Below, in pieces: positions 1 through 6,816 of a stretch of DNA of 36,999 nucleotides. Both the position numbers and the translations under genes were made by a program. The notes under the pieces are model-generated. The model was given only the letters and a program-made list of their open reading frames with translations. It had not been told where the DNA came from and made no database searches. The stretch comes from Pseudomonas fontis (GTDB taxonomy: Bacteria; Pseudomonadota; Gammaproteobacteria; Pseudomonadales; Pseudomonadaceae), in assembly GCF_028656955.1 (NCBI RefSeq), contig NZ_JAMDGY010000033.1, positions 1-36,999 of the forward strand. Direction: 5' to 3'. How positions within the stretch are numbered: the stretch's first letter is position 1; each line of letters begins with the position of its first letter.

Positions 1-73
1 GTAAGGGCGGAAGGGGCCGGCAAAGCCAAAAAATCAAATGGATAAGCCCACTAATCCCCCAAAAACAACAGCA

Positions 74-931
74 TCAATGCCGATCATGCCCCACAAAAAA
101 ACCATGACTATCGCGCAAATACTCATCCTGCGAAGCCGAATCCAACCACCGCGCATACATCGGCGGCAACGCCTCCTGCCTCAACCCCTGCAACAGCTGA
201 TCAATATGCGCAATCGCCTCCCGCCCCAGGTCGGTATCCGAACACCCCACATGCACAAATTGATACCGCGCCACACCCTGGATCGGATAGTAGATCAGCG
301 CATCCGCCGCCAAACCTTGCTGGGCCCCGAGGTAACGGATCTCCGGCCAATACCCTAAAAGCATCTGCAAACGCCCCAACTGCTGCATCTGTAGCAGGCT
401 GGCCACCGCATTGTCGCCATAGTGACGACTCAACGACTGCTCCGGCGCCTGCTTGATGATGTCGTCGATCGGCGTGCTGTAGCTGCGCTCAGCCACCAGC
501 CCCAACTTGATCGACTGGCTGTCGAGCAACGCCCGCAAGTCCACCTCGCCATTTTTCAGATAAGGCTCCAGCAACGGTCGCTGCTGTGCCCCCAGGATCA
601 AGCCATTGCTCAAGGTACCCATGCTCGGAATGGAGAAGGCAATGAACCGCGCCCGCTCCGGGGTCCACAGCAAGGTCGGGTCGCAGGCGAAGTTCTTGCT
701 CTGCAGCACCTGCAGGGCCCGCGCACGATTGACCCGGATAATCTGGTGGTCGTACTCGGGCATGTTGTGGATCAACACCGCAAGCATCTGGTCGATAGCG
801 CCCTGGCCCTTTTCCGGGCCCTCGAAGATGGTCAGCGGCGGCAGGTCACGCAGCAACCAGACCAAGGTTTCCTTGGCCCAGGCCGACGCCGGCAGCAACC
901 CCAGCAGGATGCCGAGCAATGGGCCGAGCAA
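74..931 (-). CDS. TIGR02285-type periplasmic solute-binding-like protein
   Basis: The 285-residue protein resembles the TIGR02285 group, which has the fold of extracellular solute-binding proteins (SBP_bac_3 type) but no assigned ligand. It opens with a hydrophobic leader ending in ASAWA, a likely signal peptidase I site, followed by the mature start KETLVWLLRDLPP typical of the group. I therefore infer a periplasmic location. The start is uncertain. The 931 start is a TTG without a clear ribosome-binding site, and the frame stays open upstream to a CTG (codons for LSRLTHRA) that overlaps the stop of the preceding CoA transferase gene. The longer form would add positive charges to the signal peptide. 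It lies 20 bases after that gene on the same strand and is probably cotranscribed. No ABC permease or ATPase is adjacent, so a sensor or orphan binding role is possible. Function is unknown. Confidence 0.75.
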   Translation of the reverse strand: MLGPLLGILLGLLPASAWAKETLVWLLRDLPPLTIFEGPEKGQGAIDQMLAVLIHNMPEYDHQIIRVNRARALQVLQSKNFACDPTLLWTPERARFIAFSIPSMGTLSNGLILGAQQRPLLEPYLKNGEVDLRALLDSQSIKLGLVAERSYSTPIDDIIKQAPEQSLSRHYGDNAVASLLQMQQLGRLQMLLGYWPEIRYLGAQQGLAADALIYYPIQGVARYQFVHVGCSDTDLGREAIAHIDQLLQGLRQEALPPMYARWLDSASQDEYLRDSHGFFVGHDRH

Positions 932-951
932 GGCTCGGTGAGTCAGCCGGC

Positions 952-2151
952 TCAGATAGCGCCCTGTTTGCGCAAGTGGGCGATATCGGCCGCGTCGTAA
1001 CCCAGCTCACCCAGCAGCAACTCGGTGTGCTCGCCCAACTCGGGCCCCACCCATTCGGCTGAACCCGGCGTGTCCGACAGCTTCGGGACAATGCCCGGCA
1101 TCTTGAACGGCTTGCCATCCGGCAACTTGGCCTGGAGGAACATCTCCCGGGCGAGGAATTGCGGATCACCGAGCATGTCCTCGGCCGAGTAGATCCGGCT
1201 GGCCGGCACACCGGCGTCGTTGAGGGTCTGCATCAGGTCGTCCAGCGGCACACTGGCAGCCCAACGGTCGATCACTCCGTACAGCTCGTCACGGCGCGCG
1301 TCGCGCCCGTCGTTGCTGGCCAGGCTCGGGTCGTCAGCCAGGTCAGCACGACCAATGGCCTGCATGAAACGCTTGAAGATCGCATCACCGTTGGCACCAA
1401 TCTGCACATGCTTGCCATCTGCACTGGTGTGGATCGAGGAGGGGGTGATGCCCGGCATGATGTTGCCCGTGCGCTCACGAATGAAACCGAACACGTCGAA
1501 CTCCGGCACCATGCTTTCCATCATGGCAAAAATCGCCTCGTACAACGCCACGTCCACCACCTGGCCCTGGCCGCCGTTGACCTCACGGTGCCGCAAGGCC
1601 ATCAACGCGCCAATCACCCCCCACAAGGCGGCAATCGAGTCGCCGATGGAAATGCCGGTACGCACCGGCGGGCGGTCTTCGAAACCGGTGATGTAGCGCA
1701 GCCCGCCCATGGACTCGCCAACGGCACCAAAACCGGGCTGATCCTTCATCGGCCCGGTCTGGCCAAAACCGGACAAACGCACCATGACCAGCTTGGGGTT
1801 CAACGCATGCAGCACGTCCCAGCCCAGGCCAAGCTTTTCGAGCACACCTGGGCGGAAGTTCTCAATGAGGATGTCCGCCTCGCCCAGCAGCTTCTTCAGG
1901 ATGTCGAGGCCGTCGGGATGCTTGAGGTTGAGCGTCAGCGACTGCTTGTTGCGCGCCTGCACGAACCACCACAGCGATGTGCCTTCATACAACTTGCGCC
2001 ACTTGCGCAGCGGGTCGCCGCCGTCTGGGGATTCGATCTTGATGACCTGGGCGCCAAATTCGGCGCAGATCCGTGAGGCGAACGGGCCGGCAATCAAGGT
2101 GCCGAGTTCAATGACTTTGAGACCGTCGAGGGGTTTGCTGGGCAAGGGCAT
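952..2151 (-). CDS. CaiB/BaiF family (class III) CoA transferase
   Basis: This is a 399-residue member of the CaiB/BaiF family, which moves CoA between carboxylic acids in the cytoplasm. The N-terminal block LDGLKVIELGTLIAGPF, the motif GADVIKIE-like GAQVIKIESPDGGDP and the ILIENFRPG segment are family hallmarks. I chose the ATG at 2151 (MPLPSKPLDG) over a GTG at 2193, because family members begin just before the LDGLKV block. The segment that in formyl-CoA transferase holds the catalytic Asp169 reads PGFGAVGESMGG here, with Gly142 at the expected Asp position and Glu146 four residues on. This GFG-x-x-x-E form occurs in a large subfamily that includes succinyl-CoA-dependent transferases, as I recall it. 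The substrate cannot be told from sequence. It is divergent from yaeQ across about 150 bases and is followed closely by the solute-binding-like gene. Confidence 0.88.
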   Translation of the reverse strand: MPLPSKPLDGLKVIELGTLIAGPFASRICAEFGAQVIKIESPDGGDPLRKWRKLYEGTSLWWFVQARNKQSLTLNLKHPDGLDILKKLLGEADILIENFRPGVLEKLGLGWDVLHALNPKLVMVRLSGFGQTGPMKDQPGFGAVGESMGGLRYITGFEDRPPVRTGISIGDSIAALWGVIGALMALRHREVNGGQGQVVDVALYEAIFAMMESMVPEFDVFGFIRERTGNIMPGITPSSIHTSADGKHVQIGANGDAIFKRFMQAIGRADLADDPSLASNDGRDARRDELYGVIDRWAASVPLDDLMQTLNDAGVPASRIYSAEDMLGDPQFLAREMFLQAKLPDGKPFKMPGIVPKLSDTPGSAEWVGPELGEHTELLLGELGYDAADIAHLRKQGAI

Positions 2152-2304
2152 GGGGCATCCGTTACGGCGGGACAGTGCGCTAGGTTTTATCACAGGGCGA
2201 TTGCTTCAGATACTGCTGTAGCGCAGTGAATGGATGGTTCAGTTCGTTGATCGCCCCCGCATCGGTTAGACTGAGCGACATTTTTCGTTAGCAGAAGCCC
2301 GTTC

Positions 2305-2847
2305 ATGGCCCAGCCGTCCACCACCTACAAATTCGAACTGAACCTGACCGACCTCGACCGCAACGTCTACCAGAGCGTCAAGCAGACCATCGCCCGCCAC
2401 CCGTCCGAAACCGAAGAGCGGATGGCTGTGCGCCTGCTGGCCTATGCACTGTTCTACAACGAGCATCTGTCGTTCGGTCGTGGCCTGTCGGACGTCGATG
2501 AGCCAGCGCTGTGGGAAAAAAGCCTGGACGACCGCGTGCTGCACTGGATCGAAGTGGGCCAGCCCGACGCCGACCGCCTGACCTGGTGCTCGCGCCGTAC
2601 CGAACGCACCAGCCTGCTGGCCTACGGCAGCCTGCGCGTGTGGCAGACCAAGGTGCTTGATTCAGTCAGGAACCTGAAGAACGTCAACGTCGCCGCCGTA
2701 CCGCAGGAAGTCCTCGAAGTGCTTGCCAAGGACATGCCACGCGCCATCAAGTGGGACGTGATGATCAGCGAAGGCACCGTGTTCGTCACCGACGACCGTG
2801 GCCAACACGAAGTCCAGCTTGAGTGGTTGATGGGCGAGCGCGGCTGA
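2305..2847 (+). CDS. yaeQ: YaeQ family protein
   Basis: This 180-residue soluble protein matches YaeQ along its full length: MAQPSTTYKFELNLTDLDR at the N-terminus, the RHPSETEERMAVRLLAYA block, and the core LHWIEVGQPDADRL. YaeQ structures have a PD-(D/E)xK nuclease-like fold. In E. coli overproduction was linked to suppression of rfaH haemolysin defects, but the role is unsettled. In this copy the stretch after PDADRL reads TWCSRRTER, where E. coli YaeQ, as I recall it, has a lysine-rich KKAC segment, so a catalytic lysine may be missing. The next gene, recJ, is 56 bases downstream on the same strand with no terminator visible. That invites the inference of a DNA-related role but does not prove it. 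Confidence 0.9.
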   Translation: MAQPSTTYKFELNLTDLDRNVYQSVKQTIARHPSETEERMAVRLLAYALFYNEHLSFGRGLSDVDEPALWEKSLDDRVLHWIEVGQPDADRLTWCSRRTERTSLLAYGSLRVWQTKVLDSVRNLKNVNVAAVPQEVLEVLAKDMPRAIKWDVMISEGTVFVTDDRGQHEVQLEWLMGERG

Positions 2848-2903
2848 GGCCGCATTCCCCGAACGTTTTTGTCCCCGCCTTTCAGAGAAGCCCTAGCCGA
2901 CCC

Positions 2904-4613
2904 ATGCGTATCGAACCGCGTCCCCTGCCCGACACCCTGCCGTTCCTGGGCGATCTGCCGCCCTTGCTGACCCGCCTGTACGCCGCCCGTGGCGTACACA
3001 GCGCAGAAGAACTGGACAAGGGGCTGGCGCGGTTGCTGCCGTATCAGCAGCTCAAGGGAATCGAGGCGGCCGTGGACCTGCTGGTCGAGGCACTGGCGCA
3101 GCGCCAGCGCATTCTGATCGTCGGCGACTTCGATGCCGACGGCGCCACGGCCAGCACTGTGGGTGTGCTGGGCCTGCGTTTGCTGGGCGCGGCGCATGTC
3201 GATTACCTGGTGCCCAACCGTTTCGAGTACGGCTATGGCCTGACCCCGGAAATCGTCCAGGTCGCGCTGGAGCGCACGCCACACCTGCTGGTTACCGTGG
3301 ACAACGGCATCTCCAGCGTTGAGGGCGTGGCGGCAGCGAAGGCGGCCGGGCTCAAGGTGCTGGTCACCGACCACCACTTGCCGGGCAACGAATTGCCGGC
3401 GGCCGACGCCATCGTCAACCCGAACCAGCCTGGCTGCACCTTCCCGAGCAAATCGCTGGCCGGTGTCGGGGTGATCTTCTATGTGCTGATGGCCCTGCGC
3501 GCGCGCCTGCGCAGCCTGGGTCACTACGAGTCCAAGCCACAGCCGAATATCGGCGAGCTGCTCGACCTGGTCGCCCTGGGCAGCGTGGCCGACGTGGTGC
3601 CGCTGGACGCGAACAACCGCATCCTCGTGCACCAGGGCCTTGAGCGCATCCGCGCCGGGCGTGCCCGGCCTGGGCTCAAGGCGATCCTGGAAGTGGCGCG
3701 TCGCGAGCACGGCCGGATCACCTCCACCGACCTGGGCTTCATCCTCGGCCCACGCCTGAATGCGGCCGGTCGCCTGGACGACATGAGCCTGGGCATCGAG
3801 TGCCTGCTCAGCGAAGACCCGGACCAGGCGCGGGAAATGGCCGTGCAACTGGACGAACTGAACCAGGACCGCAAATCCATCGAGCAGGGCATGCAGCGCG
3901 AGGCGCTGGCCCAGCTCAAGGACCTGCCGTTGGAATCGATGCCGTTTGGCCTGTGCCTGTTCGAAGCGGACTGGCACCAGGGGGTGATCGGGATTCTGGC
4001 CTCGCGCCTGAAAGAACGTTATCACCGCCCAACCATCGCCTTTGCCGATGCGGGCGAAGGCATGCTCAAGGGCTCGGCGCGCTCCGTGCCGGGCTTCCAT
4101 ATCCGTGACGCGCTGGACGCAGTGGCCGCACGGCACCCGCAATTGATCAGCAAGTTCGGTGGCCACGCCATGGCCGCCGGGTTGTCGCTGCCGGCACAGA
4201 ACTTCCAGGCATTTGCCGACGCGTTCGACGAGGAAGTGCGGCGTCAGCTGCGTGAAGAAGACCTGACCGGTCGTCTGCTGTCCGACGGCACCCTGGCCGT
4301 CGAGGAGTTCCACCTGGAGCTGGCGCGTGCCTTGCGCAATGCCGGGCCGTGGGGCCAGCACTTCCCCGAGCCGCTGTTCCATGGCGTGTTCCAGCTGGTG
4401 TCGCAACGCGTGGTGGGTGAGCGTCACCTCAAGGTCGTGCTCAAGAGCGAATGTGGTTCGGTGACCCTGGACGGCATCGCCTTCGGCGTGGACCGCGACG
4501 TGTGGCCGAACCCGACGGTGCGCTGGGTCGAGCTGGCCTACAAGCTCGACGTCAACGAATTCCGTGGCCAGGAAAGCGTGCAATTGATGATCGCGCACAT
4601 CGAGCCGCGCTGA
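2904..4613 (+). CDS. recJ: Single-stranded-DNA-specific exonuclease RecJ
   Basis: RecJ degrades single-stranded DNA 5' to 3' in RecF-pathway recombination, mismatch repair and base excision repair. The 569-residue protein has the DHH-superfamily metal motifs in order: GDFDADG (residues 74-80), TVDNG (131-135), TDHH (155-158) and ALGSVADVVPL, then the DHHA1 part with KFGGHAMAAGLSL and a C-terminal OB-type region. The length is normal for Pseudomonas RecJ. The frame is open further upstream to 2823, but ATG 2904 (MRIEPRPLPD) gives the family N-terminus and clears the yaeQ stop. All catalytic Asp and His residues I could check are present. It follows yaeQ by 56 bases and precedes the Old Yellow Enzyme gene by 103 bases. 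Confidence 0.96.
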   Translation: MRIEPRPLPDTLPFLGDLPPLLTRLYAARGVHSAEELDKGLARLLPYQQLKGIEAAVDLLVEALAQRQRILIVGDFDADGATASTVGVLGLRLLGAAHVDYLVPNRFEYGYGLTPEIVQVALERTPHLLVTVDNGISSVEGVAAAKAAGLKVLVTDHHLPGNELPAADAIVNPNQPGCTFPSKSLAGVGVIFYVLMALRARLRSLGHYESKPQPNIGELLDLVALGSVADVVPLDANNRILVHQGLERIRAGRARPGLKAILEVARREHGRITSTDLGFILGPRLNAAGRLDDMSLGIECLLSEDPDQAREMAVQLDELNQDRKSIEQGMQREALAQLKDLPLESMPFGLCLFEADWHQGVIGILASRLKERYHRPTIAFADAGEGMLKGSARSVPGFHIRDALDAVAARHPQLISKFGGHAMAAGLSLPAQNFQAFADAFDEEVRRQLREEDLTGRLLSDGTLAVEEFHLELARALRNAGPWGQHFPEPLFHGVFQLVSQRVVGERHLKVVLKSECGSVTLDGIAFGVDRDVWPNPTVRWVELAYKLDVNEFRGQESVQLMIAHIEPR

Positions 4614-4716
4614 ACCACGCAGGGCAAAGTGGTCTAGGCTCTAGAAACCGGCACTGAGCCAAGGGGACACATGACGCTCGGGTCGGCCTACCATTGGAGT
4701 CCTGGGAGGTGCCCTC

Positions 4717-5823
4717 ATGAGCCTGTTGCTTGAGCCTTACACCCTGCGTCACCTGACCTTGCCCAACCGCATCGCGGTCTCGCCGATGTGCCAGTATTCA
4801 AGTGTCGACGGCCTGGCCAACGACTGGCACCTGGTGCATCTGGGTAGCCGCGCCGTGGGTGGTGCGGGCCTGGTGTTCACTGAAGCCACGGCGGTTACTG
4901 CCGATGGCCGGATCACTGCCCAGGACCTGGGCCTGTGGGACGACGCGCAAATCCCGCCCCTGCAACGCATCACCCGATTCATTACTGCCCAGGGCGCTGT
5001 CCCGGGCATTCAGCTGGCGCATGCCGGGCGCAAGGCCAGCACCCATCGGCCGTGGCTGGGCAAGCATGGCAGCGTCAAGCCGGAGGAGGGTGGCTGGGTT
5101 CCAGTCGGGCCTTCGAAAATTGCTTTTGACCCGCAGCACACGGCGCCTACCGAGATGAGCCCGACGCAGATCGACGATGTGATCCAGGCGTTCGTCGAGG
5201 CTGCGCACCGGGCGTTGAAGGCCGGTTTCAAGGTGGTCGAGGTGCATGCGGCGCATGGCTATCTGTTGCACCAGTTCCTGTCGCCTTTGAGCAATCAGCG
5301 GCGTGATGAATATGGCAGTTGTTTCGAGAACCGTATTCGCCTGACCTTGCAGGTGACCGAGGCGGTGCGTGAGGTCTGGCCGGATGAATTGCCGGTGTTT
5401 GTGCGGGTCTCGGCTACCGACTGGGTGGAGGATGGCTGGAACCCGGATGAAACCGTGGAGCTGGCCAAGCGCTTGAGAAAAATTGGGGTGGACCTGATCG
5501 ATGTGTCCTCGGGCGGGACCTCGGTGCATGCGGAGATCCCGACCGGGCCTGGGTATCAGACGCGCTTTGCGGCGAAGGTGCGCGAGGAGTCGGGGATAGC
5601 CACCGGGACGGTGGGGATGATCACCGAACCTGCGCAGGCCGAGCATATTCTGCGTACGGCACAGGCCGACATCATCTTCCTGGCGCGGGAGTTGTTGCGC
5701 GACCCGTATTGGCCGTTGCATGCCGATGATGACCTGGGCGGGAGTCGCGCGGTATGGCCGGCGCAGTATCAGCGCGCGACCAGTCGCGAGCAGCCGATTC
5801 ACGAGTCTGACTTGAGGGACTGA
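4717..5823 (+). CDS. NADH:flavin oxidoreductase, Old Yellow Enzyme family (XenA/YqjM class)
   Basis: This 368-residue FMN enzyme should reduce activated C=C bonds such as those of alpha,beta-unsaturated carbonyl compounds, using NAD(P)H. Features of the thermophilic-like or YqjM/XenA class are visible: NRIAVSPMCQY with Cys25 and Tyr27, the GIQLAHAGRKAS FMN-binding stretch (97-108), and the substrate-binding pair His177/His180 in EVHAAHGYLLHQFLSP. The C-terminal Phe/Arg FMN region is also intact. The start ATG has a GGGAGG ribosome-binding site 8 bases upstream. P. putida carries several such enzymes (XenA and others). This one is related to but not clearly identical with XenA, so I give no symbol. 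The physiological substrate is unknown, and it may serve in electrophile or xenobiotic detoxification. Confidence 0.93.
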   Translation: MSLLLEPYTLRHLTLPNRIAVSPMCQYSSVDGLANDWHLVHLGSRAVGGAGLVFTEATAVTADGRITAQDLGLWDDAQIPPLQRITRFITAQGAVPGIQLAHAGRKASTHRPWLGKHGSVKPEEGGWVPVGPSKIAFDPQHTAPTEMSPTQIDDVIQAFVEAAHRALKAGFKVVEVHAAHGYLLHQFLSPLSNQRRDEYGSCFENRIRLTLQVTEAVREVWPDELPVFVRVSATDWVEDGWNPDETVELAKRLRKIGVDLIDVSSGGTSVHAEIPTGPGYQTRFAAKVREESGIATGTVGMITEPAQAEHILRTAQADIIFLARELLRDPYWPLHADDDLGGSRAVWPAQYQRATSREQPIHESDLRD

Positions 5824-5841
5824 GGGCGCGCACGTTCGTGT

Positions 5842-5934
5842 GTAGCCGCTGCCGCCAGGCTGCGCTCGCCTGCATCGCAGGCGCGGCCTTTGGGAGCCCT
5901 GCGGTCTCCAGCGCAGCCTGTCGGCAGCGGCTAC
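5842..5934. repeat. Long imperfect palindrome downstream of the OYE gene
   Basis: A 23-nt arm at 5842-5864 (GTAGCCGCTGCCG, one base, then CAGGCTGCG) pairs with 5912-5934 with a single mismatch, enclosing 47 bases. The transcript would fold into a long GC-rich hairpin 18 bases after the OYE stop. It could act as a terminator-like or RNA-stabilising structure, but there is no U-tract. Its sequence differs from the GTGGGAGC REP type seen elsewhere in the window, so it is a second repeat family of the kind commonly scattered in P. putida-group intergenic regions. Confidence 0.8.
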
Positions 5935-5940
5935 AACCTA

Positions 5941-5965
5941 TCGCTGGCAAGGCCAGCTCCCACAG
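5941..5965. repeat. Single REP element
   Basis: The stretch TCGCTGGCAAGGCCAGCTCC followed by CACAG is one arm-type REP unit with an internal CTGGCAAGGCCAG palindrome. The same unit, with small changes, occurs at 35383-35408 and in the palindrome at 28579-28648. It lies between the long palindrome before it and the paired REP element after it. Confidence 0.75.
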
Positions 5966-5986
5966 TATCAGCGGCGGTCGCGATTT

Positions 5987-6099
5987 CTGTGGGAGCGGGC
6001 TGGTCCCGCGATCTGCCGCAAAGCGGCAGCAAGCTAGTTAGGCGTGGTATGTCCGAACGATCACATACGCTCGATCGCGGGAAAAGCCCGCTCCCACAG
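5987..6099. repeat. Paired REP (BIME-like) element with inner hairpin
   Basis: Two inverted REP arms of 27 nt, at 5987-6013 and 6073-6099, match with two mismatches. Directly after the left arm, and sharing its last C, is a perfect small hairpin: CTGCCGC (6013-6019), AAA, GCGGCAG (6023-6029). The left half, about 43 nt, is nearly identical to 19834-19876. This element fills most of the gap between the convergent OYE and hicB genes and probably explains the 294-base interval from 5824 to 6117. REP arrays are known to be mobilised by RAYT transposases in Pseudomonas. None is encoded in the window. Confidence 0.85.
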
Positions 6100-6117
6100 A
6101 TTTCGATGCAGCCCACC

Positions 6118-6450
6118 TCAAGCCAATGCAGCGCGGCTCAGTACTTCGCTCACCCATTGATTGATGCTTTTATCGGCCAATTCCGCTTTCGCCGCCACGC
6201 TGGCATGCAGTACCGGCTCCAAGCGCAGGCTCAACTTTCCCGAGTAGGTTTTCTGTGGCTCACGCTTGAGGCGTGCGCACGTCTCAAGGTAGTCATCCAC
6301 GGCCTCTTCGAACGCCGAGCGCAATTGGGCCACCGATTCGCCATGGAATCCGATCAAGTCGCGAATCCCGGCAACATGACCGACGAAAAGTTGATCTTCA
6401 TCGCTGTACTCGATCCGGGCCGAGTAGCCCTGGTAACTCATCACATTCAT
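6118..6450 (-). CDS. hicB: HicB family antitoxin
   Basis: This 110-residue protein is a type II antitoxin of the HicB family. The N-terminal part (YSARIEYSDEDQLFVGHVAGI, an RNase H-like degenerate fold in this family) should bind and block HicA. The C-terminal segment from about residue 73 (KLSLRLEP...KSINQWVSEVLSRA) looks like a ribbon-helix-helix DNA-binding domain for autoregulation. The gene overlaps hicA by 4 bases in an ATGA junction, so translation is probably coupled, with the toxin gene first as is usual for hicAB. The dyad at 6702-6720 before hicA is the likely operator. Confidence 0.9.
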   Translation of the reverse strand: MNVMSYQGYSARIEYSDEDQLFVGHVAGIRDLIGFHGESVAQLRSAFEEAVDDYLETCARLKREPQKTYSGKLSLRLEPVLHASVAAKAELADKSINQWVSEVLSRAALA

Positions 6451-6701
6451 GGTGTCACTCCTGCCTGCTCAAGGAACAAGCGTGCATCGCGGATCTGATA
6501 GGGCTTGGCTTCCTTGTCAGGATGAGGACGATGAAACGTCACGATCACACCCCGCAGTTCGAAGCGTACGCGCGAGCCTCGGCCTTCGATTGCCTGAGCA
6601 CCCAACGCAATCAGCAATGATTCGATGCGAATCCACTCAAGGCCTTTAGGGGCTGGTTTGCTGAAGAGTATCTTCAGTGTTCTGCATTGATGAGTATTCA
6701 T
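6447..6701 (-). CDS. hicA: HicA family toxin (mRNA interferase)
   Basis: This 84-residue protein belongs to the HicA family of dsRBD-fold toxins that cleave mRNA. The family ending is clear: FHRPHPDKEAKPYQIRDARLFLEQAGVTP. The central motif reads GRGSRVRFEL, so an Arg stands where short canonical HicA proteins have the catalytic His (GSNH or GSH). This GSRV variant is, as I recall, shared by a longer HicA subfamily, so it is not clear proof of inactivity. The proposed ATG at 6701 has no ribosome-binding site. It is immediately preceded by a dyad that includes a CATAAT -10-like hexamer, so the message may be nearly leaderless. It shares an ATGA overlap with hicB. Confidence 0.85.
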   Translation of the reverse strand: MNTHQCRTLKILFSKPAPKGLEWIRIESLLIALGAQAIEGRGSRVRFELRGVIVTFHRPHPDKEAKPYQIRDARLFLEQAGVTP

Positions 6702-6720
6702 GGTATCAGATTATGATACC
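6702..6720 (-). promoter_or_regulatory. hicAB operator/promoter dyad
   Basis: A perfect inverted repeat, GGTATCA-GATTA-TGATACC, touches the hicA start codon. On the minus strand it contains CATAAT, a good -10 element, with TTGAGC 15 bases upstream as a possible -35. A ribbon-helix-helix antitoxin such as HicB could bind here and block its own promoter. The operator role is inferred from position and symmetry. Confidence 0.6.
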
Positions 6721-6787
6721 GATGCATGCCGCTCAATGGCTCAACGGTAGGAGGCGAAAGCACACCGTGCAGGAGATTTCCGAAAGC

Positions 6788-6807
6788 GCCCCACCAGGCG
6801 GTGGGGC
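6788..6807 (-). terminator. Probable terminator of the polyamine operon
   Basis: Nine bases after the spdH stop is a perfect stem, GCCCCACC (6800-6807 read on the minus strand) and GGTGGGGC, with a 4-base loop, followed by GCGCTTTCGG. The U-run is short, so efficiency is uncertain, but position and stem strength suit an operon end. Confidence 0.55.
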
Positions 6808-6816
6808 TCAAACCCC

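Noticed and set aside
2152..2193. N-terminal extension of the CoA transferase from a GTG at 2193
   Set aside because: The added 14 residues (starting MIKPSALSRRNG) do not look like the family, and ATG 2151 sits where homologues begin.
2622..4598. Open frame of 658 codons opposite recJ
   Set aside because: It mirrors the recJ reading frame on the other strand and its product is His/Gln/Arg-rich low-complexity, typical of shadow frames.
5842..6099. Clustered repeats as a CRISPR array
   Set aside because: The repeats are inverted, differ in sequence, and have no regular spacers or cas genes. They are REP-type elements.
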